A stretch of 64,000 bases of DNA, from positions 12,294 through 76,293 of the forward strand of contig DATBGZ010000049.1 in assembly GCA_036557785.1 (NCBI GenBank), given 5' to 3'. The first letter of the stretch is position 1. The number at the start of each line of letters is the position of its first letter. Shown here piece after piece: positions 26,215 through 33,738 of the stretch. Below the pieces are notes generated by a model, which worked only from the letters and a program-made list of their open reading frames with translations, had not been told where the DNA came from and searched no databases. The position numbers and the translations under genes were made by a program. The stretch is from DATBGZ01 sp036557785. GTDB taxonomy: Bacteria; Actinomycetota; Actinomycetes; Mycobacteriales; Micromonosporaceae.

Positions 26215-26251
26215 GAGGGGCCGGGCGTGTGAGGGGTGCGTCCGGCCCCTC
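26215..26251 (-). terminator. Hairpin downstream of the B12-binding gene
   Basis: GAGGGGCCGG and CCGGCCCCTC form a perfect 10-bp stem with a 17-nt loop, starting 9 bp after the stop of the B12-binding protein gene on the minus strand. No T-run. Confidence 0.5.
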
Positions 26252-26259
26252 ATCCCGTG

Positions 26260-26679
26260 TCAACCGACGGCGCCCGCCGGGGCGGGAACGTTTGCCTGCA
26301 CCCAGTCCACGATCGAGCGCATGGTCGCCCCGGGTCCGAAGATCTCGGCCACCCCCAACGCCCGCAGCTCCGCCAGATCCGCCTCCGGGATGATCCCGCC
26401 GCCGAAGACGACGATGTCGGTCGCGCCGCGCTGTGCCAGCAGCTCCATCACGCGCCGGAAGAGCGTCATGTGCGCCCCGGACAGGACGGAGAGGCCGATC
26501 GCGTCGGCGTCCTCCTGGATGGCCGTCTCCACGATCTGCTCCGGCGTCTGGTGCAGTCCTGTGTAGACGACCTCCACGCCGGCGTCGCGCAGCGCCCGTG
26601 CGACCACCTTCGCGCCGCGGTCGTGACCGTCCAGACCAGGCTTGGCGATGACCACGCGCAGGCGTTGACTGCCGCTCAT
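26260..26679 (-). CDS. Stand-alone cobalamin-binding domain protein
   Basis: Protein of 139 residues consisting only of the B12-binding Rossmann domain of acyl-CoA mutases: RVVIAKPGLDGHDRGAKVVA carries DxHxxG, whose His would ligate cobalt from below, followed by VVYTGLHQTPEQIVETAIQEDADAIGLS (seen here in parts: TGLHQTPEQIV, DAIGLSVLSGAH) and VFGGGIIPEAD. The size matches the small subunit of two-part mutases (isobutyryl-, hydroxyisobutyryl- or ethylmalonyl-type). No large subunit gene is in the window. The location upstream of sucCD, which handle succinyl-CoA, the product of methylmalonyl-CoA mutase, may be meaningful but is only suggestive. Confidence 0.88.
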   Translation of the reverse strand: MSGSQRLRVVIAKPGLDGHDRGAKVVARALRDAGVEVVYTGLHQTPEQIVETAIQEDADAIGLSVLSGAHMTLFRRVMELLAQRGATDIVVFGGGIIPEADLAELRALGVAEIFGPGATMRSIVDWVQANVPAPAGAVG

Positions 26680-26710
26680 CCGTCCGTCTCCTCCTCGGCG
26701 CGCGCAACTC

Positions 26711-26762
26711 TTCCGGCCTCACGGCCAGAGCGTCGTTTCCGGCCTCACGGCCAGAGCGTCGT
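26711..26762. repeat. Two tandem copies of a 26-bp repeat
   Basis: TTCCGGCCTCACGGCCAGAG plus CGTCGT occurs at 26711-26736 and again, base for base, at 26737-26762. Each copy holds the small dyad GGCC-tcac-GGCC. The array lies between the divergent B12-binding gene (start 26679) and the M23 peptidase gene (start 26835), where an operator or a recent duplication are both possible. Confidence 0.9.
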
Positions 26763-26834
26763 TAGCTCGTCCTGTGACGGTACCGCGAGCGTCGAGGCTA
26801 CGGCGGGTTGTGATCGTCACGGGGGTCCGCTACG

Positions 26835-27656
26835 GTGTCGACCGAGCACCCCGGGCGCGACGGCGTCGCCGTGAGCAGGCGACAGCCTCGCCACAAGCAG
26901 CGGAGGACGCCGGTGCCGAAGCAGCCGGACTCGCAGTCGGGAAGGGTCTACCGAGGCCGCCGTCGCCTGCCGAAGCTGCCGAGCCGCCGGTACGCGGTCG
27001 TCGTCACCACCGCCATCATCGCGGCGAGCATCGTGGCGCTCGGTGCCGCGGCACTGCTGCCGGACAACCTCGGCAACGGGCACCGGGACAACACGATGTT
27101 GAGCGTGTCGGATCTCTATGACCAGGCCGACCAGGCCAACCGCTCAGAGGATCGCGGCCAGTCGATCATCGTGAACGGGGACGCGCCCGACGTGTGGCGG
27201 CTGCCGGTCGACCCCAAGTTGGATGCCAGCGGGAAGATAACCGGCTACGTGATCACGTCGCGGTTCGTGGCCCGTAGCCTGTTCGGGCGCGCACGCCACT
27301 TCGGGATCGACTTCGCCTGTCAGTGGGGCACTCCGGTGCATGCCGCGCAGGGCGGCGTGGTGACCTTCGCGGGCGCGAGCGGCGGATACGGCTACATGGT
27401 GGAGATCGACCACGGTAACGGCATCCGGACCCGGTACGGACACCTCAGCAGTTGGAAGGTGACCGTCGGCCAGAAGGTCGACACCTGGCAGGTCATCGCG
27501 TTGAGCGGCAACACCGGTGACTCCACGGGCCCGCACGTGCACTACGAAGTCAGGATCAACAACAACCCGATCGATCCCGACGAGTTCATGCTCGAGCACG
27601 GCGTGGACATCGACAAGGGCACCGAAGAGGCCAACGGCGCCATCGTCGTCGGCTGA
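26835..27656 (+). CDS. Membrane-anchored M23 metallopeptidase
   Basis: Predicted cell-wall peptidase of 273 residues. A basic cytoplasmic N-terminus is followed by a membrane segment (YAVVVTTAIIAASIVALGAA, about residues 53-72), then an extracytoplasmic M23/LytM domain: HFGIDFACQWGTPVHAA (HxxxD zinc ligands), GGYGYMVEIDHGNGIRTRYG and GPHVHYEVR (HxH). Zinc ligands are therefore intact and endopeptidase activity is likely. GTG 26835 gives the longest product; GTG codons near 26871 and 26910 are alternatives. Convergent with pcrA with only 3 bp between the stops. Confidence 0.87.
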   Translation: MSTEHPGRDGVAVSRRQPRHKQRRTPVPKQPDSQSGRVYRGRRRLPKLPSRRYAVVVTTAIIAASIVALGAAALLPDNLGNGHRDNTMLSVSDLYDQADQANRSEDRGQSIIVNGDAPDVWRLPVDPKLDASGKITGYVITSRFVARSLFGRARHFGIDFACQWGTPVHAAQGGVVTFAGASGGYGYMVEIDHGNGIRTRYGHLSSWKVTVGQKVDTWQVIALSGNTGDSTGPHVHYEVRINNNPIDPDEFMLEHGVDIDKGTEEANGAIVVG

Positions 27657-27659
27657 GGG

Positions 27660-30137
27660 CTACAGCTTCTCGATCGGGGCGTTGCGCAGCACGACCCACA
27701 TCACCTGATCACCGAAGTCGATCTGAGCCTTGCCGCCCTCGACCGCGCTCACCCGGCCCAGGCCGTACCGCTGGTGGTTGACGCGATCCCCCGGCTCGAC
27801 CGTGGGCGCCTCCCGGGCCGCGAGCTCGCTGGCCGTGGTGAGCCGGGACGCGTCGATACCGAGTCGCGAGGCCAGCTCCGTCGCCTTCGGCGTCCCCCCG
27901 ACAAAATCACTCCTCCCCGCCCACGGCTTCGCCCCGCCCGTGGGGTTGTGGTTGACCCGCGCCTCGCCGCGGGCCCCGATGCCGGATCGCCCGCCGGACC
28001 AGGACGTGTAGTCATCGCCGGTGCGGGCCCACCGCACCGCGTCGGGCGGCAGCTCGTCGAGGAACCGGGAGGGCGTGCGCTGGGACGCGAAGCCCCAGGC
28101 CGACCGGGCGACCGCCCGGGAGACATACAGCCGGCGCCGCGCGCGGGTGATGCCGACGTAGGCGAGGCGTCGCTCCTCCTCCAGCTCCTTCGGCTGGTCG
28201 AGCGCCCGTTGGTGCGGGAAGATCCCCTCCTCGAGACCGGTCAGGAAGACGACCGGAAACTCCAGGCCCTTCGCGGTGTGCAGGGTCATCAGCGTGACCA
28301 CGCCGGCGTGATCCGGCTCGTCCTCGGGCACCTCGTCCGCGTCCGCGACGAGCGAGACCTGCTCCAGGAAGCCGGCGAGCGTGGGCGCGGGTGCCTCCTC
28401 GTCCTGATCCTCGCCCGACTCCTGGGCGGCCTGGGCGGCGCTGGCGGCGATGAGCTCCGTGCGCTGCGTGTACTCCCGGGCGACCGCGACGAGCTCCTGC
28501 AGGTTCTCGACCCGGCCCTGGGCCTGAGGATCCTCGCTCTCCTCCAGGGTGGCGAGGTAGCCCGTACGGTTGAGCACCGCCTCGAGCACCTCTTCCGGCG
28601 GGGCGACCACGCTCATCTCGCGCAGCTCATCCATGAGCGTGACGAAGTCGGCGACCGGGCCCGTGGCGCGCGGGGCGAGGCCTCCGATCTCCTCCACGGC
28701 CCGCAACGCGGCACCGAACGAGAGCCGCTCGCGGGTCGCGTAGGCATCGATGGCCGACACCGTACGGTCACCGATGTTGCGGCGCGGCGTGTTGACGATG
28801 CGCCGCAGGCTGACCGTGTCGTCGGGGTTGGTGAGCGCTCGCAGGTACGCCAGCGCGTCCTTGACCTCCGCGCGTTCGTAGAAGCGGACGCCGCCCACCA
28901 CCTTGTACGGCAGGCCGTGCCGGATGAAGATCTCCTCGAAGACCCGGGACTGGGCGTTGGTGCGGTAGAAGATCGCCACGTCGCCGGGCCGGGCCACGTC
29001 GTCCTCGCGAAGCCGGTCGATCTCCCGCGCCACCCAGTCGGCCTCGTCGTGCTCGGTGTCGGCGACGTACCCGACGATCGGCTCACCCACGCCGGCGTCG
29101 CTCCAGAGGCGCTTGCGCTTGCGCTGGGGATTCTTGTCGATGACCGCGTTCGCCGCGCTGAGGATCGCCTGCGTCGAGCGGTAGTTCTGCTCGAGCAGGA
29201 TGGTGCGCGCGTCCGGAAAGTCGCGCTCGAACTCCAGGATGTTGCGGATCGTCGCCCCCCGAAAGGCGTAGATCGACTGGTCCGCGTCGCCGACCACGCA
29301 GAGCTCGCCCGGCGTAACCGCGCTGTCGCCGCCGATGCCGACGAGCTCCTTCACGAGCACGTACTGCGCGTGGTTGGTGTCCTGGTACTCATCGACCAGC
29401 ACGTGCCGGAATCGCTGCCGGTAGTAGCGCGCCACCTCTGGATGCGACTGCAGGAGGTGCACCGTGGTCATGATCAGGTCGTCGAAGTCGAGCGCCTTGG
29501 CCGCGCGCAGGCGCTGCTGGTAGAGCTGGTAGGCCTCGGCGACCATGCGCTGGTCCGGCGTGCGTGCGGCGGCGGTCGCCGCCTCCGCGTCGGTCAGCTC
29601 GTTCTTGAGGTTCGACACCGCGCCGGCGAGCCGGCGGGGCGGAAACTTGCGTGGATCGATATCCAACTCCCGCGCCACGAGCTGCATGAGCCGCCGGGAG
29701 TCGTCGGCGTCGTAGATCGTGAAGGTCGAGGGCAGGTCGAGCAGCGCGTGCTCGGCGCGCAGGATGCGTACGCAGGCCGAGTGGAAGGTGCTGACCCACA
29801 TCAATCGCGCCCGGCCGCCCACGAGCGCCACCACGCGCTCCTTCATCTCGGTCGCGGCCTTGTTGGTGAAGGTGATCGCGATGATCTCACCGGGGTGCAC
29901 ACCCCGGGCGGCGAGCAGGTAGCCGATGCGGCTGGTGAGCACCCGCGTCTTGCCCGAGCCCGCACCCGCGACGATCAGCAGCGGCGTGCCCGCGTGGGTG
30001 ACCGCGGCCCGCTGCGCGTCGTTCAGGCCGTTCAGCAGCCCGTCGGCCTCGCGGAGCTCGGCGGGCGAAGCGCCGGCCCGGCCATGCGGGTTGGCGGACG
30101 GCTGGGTGCCGGGGGACATCTCGAACAACGCCTGCAA
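27660..30137 (-). CDS. pcrA: ATP-dependent DNA helicase PcrA/UvrD
   Basis: Superfamily 1A 3'-5' helicase in repair and replication-conflict resolution. 825 residues with Walker A VAGAGSGKTRVL (about residue 50), ITFTNKAATEMKERV, DEYQDTNHAQ (motif II), QNYRSTQ, GLEEGIFPH and LAYVGITRARRRLY (motif VI). The C-terminus (VEPGDRVNHQRYGLGRVSAV ... QVMWVVLRNAPIEKL) is the Tudor-like domain that binds RNA polymerase. The TTG at 30137 is preferred because GGAGAGG lies 6 bp upstream and it yields the family start MQALFEM; the ATG at 30119 is the alternative. Divergent from the chorismate mutase leader region. Confidence 0.95.
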   Translation of the reverse strand: MQALFEMSPGTQPSANPHGRAGASPAELREADGLLNGLNDAQRAAVTHAGTPLLIVAGAGSGKTRVLTSRIGYLLAARGVHPGEIIAITFTNKAATEMKERVVALVGGRARLMWVSTFHSACVRILRAEHALLDLPSTFTIYDADDSRRLMQLVARELDIDPRKFPPRRLAGAVSNLKNELTDAEAATAAARTPDQRMVAEAYQLYQQRLRAAKALDFDDLIMTTVHLLQSHPEVARYYRQRFRHVLVDEYQDTNHAQYVLVKELVGIGGDSAVTPGELCVVGDADQSIYAFRGATIRNILEFERDFPDARTILLEQNYRSTQAILSAANAVIDKNPQRKRKRLWSDAGVGEPIVGYVADTEHDEADWVAREIDRLREDDVARPGDVAIFYRTNAQSRVFEEIFIRHGLPYKVVGGVRFYERAEVKDALAYLRALTNPDDTVSLRRIVNTPRRNIGDRTVSAIDAYATRERLSFGAALRAVEEIGGLAPRATGPVADFVTLMDELREMSVVAPPEEVLEAVLNRTGYLATLEESEDPQAQGRVENLQELVAVAREYTQRTELIAASAAQAAQESGEDQDEEAPAPTLAGFLEQVSLVADADEVPEDEPDHAGVVTLMTLHTAKGLEFPVVFLTGLEEGIFPHQRALDQPKELEEERRLAYVGITRARRRLYVSRAVARSAWGFASQRTPSRFLDELPPDAVRWARTGDDYTSWSGGRSGIGARGEARVNHNPTGGAKPWAGRSDFVGGTPKATELASRLGIDASRLTTASELAAREAPTVEPGDRVNHQRYGLGRVSAVEGGKAQIDFGDQVMWVVLRNAPIEKL

Positions 30138-30270
30138 CGGCGACCTCTCCGAACGGCCGAACGAGCGTGGGGCGCTGGCGAGTCTATGCCGGCCGGCCGA
30201 CAACGCTCGGCAACGACGCTCGCCGACAGGTACCGGACAGGGCAACCGGCCAGCGCTGACGTCGTGGGGC

Positions 30271-30299
30271 TTCATGGCGCGCTCGCGGCATGGCATACT
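30271..30299 (+). promoter_or_regulatory. Candidate promoter of the chorismate mutase leader
   Basis: Extended -10 element TGgCATACT at 30291-30299, with a weak -35 (TTCATG, 30271-30276) 17 bp upstream. The -10 ends 7 bp before the GTG at 30307, the spacing expected if transcription starts at the start codon (leaderless mRNA). Confidence 0.45.
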
Positions 30300-30306
30300 C
30301 AACGGC

Positions 30307-30372
30307 GTGCAGCGCGTGACCCGATTTTATGGCTACGGCACCGGGAGTCCGGCAGCCGTAGGTCGCGCCTGA
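30307..30372 (+). CDS. Putative aromatic leader peptide (21 residues)
   Basis: Short frame GTG...TGA coding for 21 residues, VQRVTRFYGYGTGSPAAVGR plus A, upstream of chorismate mutase. It holds Phe-Tyr-Gly-Tyr, with Phe encoded by TTT and the first Tyr by TAT, codons avoided in the neighbouring high-GC genes, which is what a ribosome-stalling leader would need. The -10 box lies 7 bp upstream, compatible with leaderless translation. An in-frame ATG at 30274 would give a 33-residue version. The stop is 19 bp before a T-tailed hairpin. Leader peptides with codons of the regulated amino acid are known for trp and aro genes in actinobacteria; this one is inferred by analogy. Confidence 0.6.
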   Translation: MQRVTRFYGYGTGSPAAVGRA

Positions 30373-30388
30373 ACGAATCAGACCTGCG
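30333..30388 (+). promoter_or_regulatory. Alternative RNA hairpins of the attenuator
   Basis: CTACGGC (30333-30339), which contains the second Tyr codon, pairs perfectly with GCCGTAG (30355-30361). The same right-hand segment, CGTAGGTC (30357-30364), can instead pair with GACCTGCG (30381-30388), eight pairs with one G-U. A ribosome held at the Phe/Tyr codons would mask the first arm and favour the second pairing. Whether that pairing disturbs the terminator just downstream is not certain, since the arms abut rather than overlap. Confidence 0.45.
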
Positions 30389-30391
30389 AAG

Positions 30392-30420
30392 GCCCCGGGC
30401 TCCACGGCCCGGGGCTTTTT
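30392..30420 (+). terminator. Intrinsic terminator/attenuator before chorismate mutase
   Basis: GCCCCGGGC-tccacg-GCCCGGGGC, a perfect 9-bp stem followed at once by TTTTT. It is the only T-tailed hairpin noted in this window. It points along the plus strand, where no gene ends upstream (pcrA is on the other strand), so termination would act on a short leader RNA. Confidence 0.75.
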
Positions 30421-30476
30421 CGTGCTCCACGGCCGCGACCCGACCCACACCCAGCCAACTGCGCCGAGGAGCACAG

Positions 30477-30782
30477 ATGACGACCAGCGTGATCCGGACC
30501 AGCACCGGGGTCCCGGCCAGCACCGAGAACAGCGGCGCCGACGAGCGCATCACCGCGTTGCGCCGGCGCCTGGACGAGATCGACCAGAAGCTCATCGAGC
30601 TGTGGCGAGAACGCGCCGAGATCTCCCATGAGGTGGGCGTGACCCGCGTCGCCGCCGGCGGCACCCGGCTCGTCCTGGCCCGGGAGCAGGAGATCCTCAA
30701 CCGGTTCCGCGAGGCGCTCGGTGCCGACGGCACCCAGCTCGCCCTGCTGGTTCTGCGGGCCGGGCGGGGCAAGCTCGTCTGA
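30477..30782 (+). CDS. Chorismate mutase (AroQ type)
   Basis: Converts chorismate to prephenate, the branch to Phe and Tyr. 101 residues, close in layout to the small mycobacterial intracellular enzyme: ITALRRRLDEIDQKLIELWRERAEISHEVG, then AAGGTRLVLAREQEILNRF and LALLVLRAGRGKLV at the C-terminus (stretches shown in short: RRRLDEIDQKL, GGTRLVLAREQEIL). The position of E. coli Lys39 (VGKAK) reads VGVTR here, so one active-site Lys is Val; such small actinobacterial mutases can depend on DAHP synthase for full activity. ATG 30477 has GAGGAG 6 bp upstream. Preceded by the putative attenuator. Confidence 0.88.
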   Translation: MTTSVIRTSTGVPASTENSGADERITALRRRLDEIDQKLIELWRERAEISHEVGVTRVAAGGTRLVLAREQEILNRFREALGADGTQLALLVLRAGRGKLV

Positions 30783-30805
30783 GCCCTGGGCCATACGATC
30801 TTGGG

Positions 30806-31543
30806 ATGAGCTTCCCACCCTCGGCCGAGCCGCTCGCTGACGTGAGCCGGGCACTCGGCGTCTTCGCCCACCCGGACGACGTCGACTTCAGCTCCGCCGG
30901 AACCGTGGCCCGCTGGGTCGCCCAGGGCATCGAGGTCTCGTACCTGATCGTGACCCGCGGCGACTCGGGCGGATTCGACGACACCCCTCGGGACCAGATG
31001 CCGGCCCTGCGCGAGGCCGAGCAACGCGCCGCCGCGGCCGAGCTGGGCGTGACCCAGCTCGCGTTCCTCGACGGCTACCGCGACGGTTACCTGACCCCGA
31101 CGATCGACCTGCGCCGCGACCTCGCCCGGGCGATCCGGCAGGCCCGGCCCGACCGGGTGCTGACCAACTCGCCGCTGCGGCGCTGGGAACGGATCTCCGG
31201 CCCGAGCCACCCCGACCACCTGGCCGTCGGTGAGGCGACCACGTGCGCGATCTACCCCGACGCTCGCAACCCGTTCGCGTTCCCGGAGCTGCTCGTCGAA
31301 GGATGGCAACCGTGGGTGGTGCGGGAGGTCTGGTACGCCGGCGGCCCCGACCCCGACCACGTGATCGACGTGACCGCCACCTTCGACGCCAAGCTCGCCG
31401 CGCTACGGCGCCATGTCACCCAGACCAGCCACATGGACGATCTCGAGGGCATATTGCGGCGGCGGATGGAGCCGGTCGCTGCGGCCGCCGGCCTGGCCGC
31501 GGGCAGCCTCGCCGAGTCATTCACGATCATCCGTACGGAGTAG
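30806..31543 (+). CDS. PIG-L family (LmbE-like) deacetylase
   Basis: Zinc-dependent N-acetylglucosaminyl deacetylase family, 245 residues. Zinc and base motif VFAHPDDVDFSSAG (about residues 19-32), conserved TRGDSGG, and the third zinc ligand in GPSHPDHLAVGEA (His at about 138). Related actinobacterial proteins are MshB and Mca of mycothiol metabolism, but this one lacks enough specific signature for me to assign it. It follows chorismate mutase by 23 bp and may share its transcript; ATG 30806 has TTGGG upstream only. Confidence 0.85.
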   Translation: MSFPPSAEPLADVSRALGVFAHPDDVDFSSAGTVARWVAQGIEVSYLIVTRGDSGGFDDTPRDQMPALREAEQRAAAAELGVTQLAFLDGYRDGYLTPTIDLRRDLARAIRQARPDRVLTNSPLRRWERISGPSHPDHLAVGEATTCAIYPDARNPFAFPELLVEGWQPWVVREVWYAGGPDPDHVIDVTATFDAKLAALRRHVTQTSHMDDLEGILRRRMEPVAAAAGLAAGSLAESFTIIRTE

Positions 31544-31573
31544 GCCGGGGTCGCGCCCGATCGCCAGCCCTGC

Positions 31574-32254
31574 TCAGACGATGCGGTGGTGGGCGGCCCA
31601 CCGGGACAGCTCGTACCGGTTGGAAACCTGCAGCTTGCGCAGCACGTTCGAGACGTGGGTCTCCACCGTCTTGATGGAGATATAGAGCTCCTTGGCGATC
31701 TCCTTGTAGGCGTACCCGCGGGCGAGCAGCCGCAGCACCTCGCGCTCCCGGTTGGTGAGCTGATCCAGCTCCGGATTGGCGGCCGCGTCGGGACGGGCGA
31801 AGGCATCGAGCACGAACCCGGCCAGTCGCGGGCTGAAGACCGCGTCGCCCTCGGCCACCCGCCGTACGGCGTCGGCGAGCTGCTCGCCCGAGATCGTCTT
31901 GGTCACGTACCCGCGGGCGCCCGACCGGATCAGGCCGATCACGTCCTCGACGGCGTCCGACACGGAGAGCGCGAGGAAACGCACGCCCGGATGGGTCTGC
32001 CGCACTGCCTCCAGCACGGCCCTGCCACCGCCATCGGGCATGTGCACGTCGAGGAGCACGACATCGGGGAGCAGGGTGGTGATCGCCGCGATGGCCGCGG
32101 CCACCGTTCCCGCCTCGCCCACCACCTCGATGCGTGGCGCCGCGCCGGTGGCCTGACTGCGCAGCTCGGAGCGCACCCCGGCCCGGAACATCGCATGATC
32201 GTCGACGAGGAAGACCCGCAGCGGGCCGCCCGACGGCTCGACTTCCGCGGTCAT
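31574..32254 (-). CDS. LuxR/NarL-type response regulator
   Basis: Two-component output protein of 226 residues: receiver domain with VFLVDDHAMFRAG (acidic pair), phospho-acceptor Asp in VVLLDVHMPDGGG (about residue 68), switch Ser/Thr and Lys in ALSVSDA and YVTKTISGEQL; C-terminal helix-turn-helix NREREVLRLLARGYAYKEIA and YISIKTVETHVSNVLRKL. All phosphorylation residues are present. ATG overlaps the stop of the histidine kinase gene (ATGA), so kinase and regulator are translationally coupled. Resembles LiaR/VraR-type partners of PspC/LiaF-like proteins. Confidence 0.93.
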   Translation of the reverse strand: MTAEVEPSGGPLRVFLVDDHAMFRAGVRSELRSQATGAAPRIEVVGEAGTVAAAIAAITTLLPDVVLLDVHMPDGGGRAVLEAVRQTHPGVRFLALSVSDAVEDVIGLIRSGARGYVTKTISGEQLADAVRRVAEGDAVFSPRLAGFVLDAFARPDAAANPELDQLTNREREVLRLLARGYAYKEIAKELYISIKTVETHVSNVLRKLQVSNRYELSRWAAHHRIV

Positions 32255-33582
32255 CGTGCCGCCTCCTTTCCGGCGCCAGCAGGTGCCTGGGCCCGGTGGA
32301 TGGTGAGCTCCACTTCGGTACCCTCCCCGGGGACCGAGCGCACCTGCGCCGTTCCGCCATGCCGTTGCATGCGCCCGATGATCGAGCCGCGCACGCCGTG
32401 CCGATCGTCATCCACTGTGGACAGATCGAAGCCGACCCCCCGGTCGCGGACGAAGACCGTCAGGGCGTCCGCTTCCACCTCCGCGTAGAGGGAGACGCTC
32501 GTCACCTTCGCGTGGCGGGCCGCGTTGACCAGCGCCTCCCGGGTCGCCGCCACGAGCGCGGCCACCCGCTCGTCGTGGTCGGCGTCACCCACCACCACGG
32601 TCTCGACGGTCAGGCCATACGCGTCCTCCACCTCGGCCGCCACCTGCTCGAGCGCCGCCGCGAAGCGCTCGCTCGGCGACCCGGTGGGCCGGTAGAGCCA
32701 GCCCCGCAGGCTGCGCTCCTGGCCGCGAGCCAGGCGGGCCACCGTGCCCGGGTCGGCGGCGTGCCGCTGGATCAGGGCGAGCGTGTGCAGCACCTGGTCG
32801 TGCACGATCGCCGCCACCTCCGCGCGCTCCTGCTCCCGGATGCGGGCGATCCGTTCCTCACGCAACTGCCCGGCCAGCCGCCAGAGCACCGGTGCCAACG
32901 CGAGCACCAGGCCGGCGAGCGCGAGCAGCGCGAAGAGCAGGCCGAGCAGGGTCGGCGACAGGCCCTGCCGGCCAGGTGCGAAGAAGCTCAGGATGCCGAT
33001 GATCCCCACGCTCATGAGCAGCCCGCCGCTGATCACGCGCACGAAGAACCACCGACGCTCCGGCGCCGGGCCGAGCACGACGGTCGCCGGCGTCGCCGCG
33101 ATCGGGCCGGCACCGGAGGCGTCCGGCACCGCGGCCCGCTCCACCCGCCGGCGCTGGGGGTCCGCCTGGTGCCAGATGATCCCGGCGCCCAGGGCCACGA
33201 CCGCGGCGAGAGCGACCACCGCGGAGTCGACCGTGTAGACCCGGAACTGTCCGACCAGCACGATCACGCCGGTCGCGAGCGCCCCGAACGCCACCCGCTG
33301 CAGGCTGCGCCGGGGATAGCGCGTCCGGCCGCTCGCGGCCGGTTCGACGGGGACCACGGCCCAGAACGCGACGTAGAGCAGTGCCCCGAAACCGCTCGCG
33401 GCCAGGAGGGCCACGAAGACCAGGCGGACGACGAGCGCGGGCGCATGCAGGTGCCGGGCCAGGCCGCCCGCGACGCCCGCGACCAGCTTGTCGTCGCGGT
33501 TGCGGAACAACCGCCGAAACTGCGGACGTACAGCCGGCACCTGCGTGGTACCGGCCGGGTGCACCGCTGGTGGTATGACCAT
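32251..33582 (-). CDS. PspC-domain sensor histidine kinase (DesK/LiaS class)
   Basis: Membrane kinase of 443 residues. N-terminal PspC domain (FRRLFRNRDDKLVAGVAGGL ... LLYVAFWAVVPVE, about residues 22-77), then about four more membrane segments, then a HisKA_3 dimerisation domain with the phospho-acceptor in AAIVHDQVLHTLALIQRH (about residue 268) and a HATPase_c domain (REALVNAARHAKV, RDRGVGFDLS, GSIIGRMQRHGG). ATG 33582 has AAGGAG just upstream, rather close. Coupled to the response regulator by an ATGA overlap. Divergent from a second PspC protein, so the locus resembles LiaFSR cell-envelope stress modules. Confidence 0.92.
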   Translation of the reverse strand: MVIPPAVHPAGTTQVPAVRPQFRRLFRNRDDKLVAGVAGGLARHLHAPALVVRLVFVALLAASGFGALLYVAFWAVVPVEPAASGRTRYPRRSLQRVAFGALATGVIVLVGQFRVYTVDSAVVALAAVVALGAGIIWHQADPQRRRVERAAVPDASGAGPIAATPATVVLGPAPERRWFFVRVISGGLLMSVGIIGILSFFAPGRQGLSPTLLGLLFALLALAGLVLALAPVLWRLAGQLREERIARIREQERAEVAAIVHDQVLHTLALIQRHAADPGTVARLARGQERSLRGWLYRPTGSPSERFAAALEQVAAEVEDAYGLTVETVVVGDADHDERVAALVAATREALVNAARHAKVTSVSLYAEVEADALTVFVRDRGVGFDLSTVDDDRHGVRGSIIGRMQRHGGTAQVRSVPGEGTEVELTIHRAQAPAGAGKEAAR

Positions 33583-33738
33583 GGCTCCTTGCCCGCGCTT
33601 GTCGACCGATCGATCGTCACACGCGGCGTGGGGGCCCGACCAGTGGGCTTGTCCCCGATCCGGAGCGGCGAGAAGCCAGGGTTGCCTCAGGGTCGGTACC
33701 CGAGGCACGTCGGGTGCCCGCGGCGCGACCATCGGAGC

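Noticed and set aside
26680..26834. A c-di-AMP (ydaO) riboswitch upstream of the M23 peptidase, as known for wall peptidases in actinobacteria
   Set aside because: Only a short CACGGGGGTCC stretch is reminiscent; the gap is short, contains a tandem repeat, and the conserved core segments were not found.
27774..30440. Long plus-strand frame opposite pcrA leading into chorismate mutase
   Set aside because: Antisense to PcrA motifs; only the last 101 codons (from 30477) are the real chorismate mutase.
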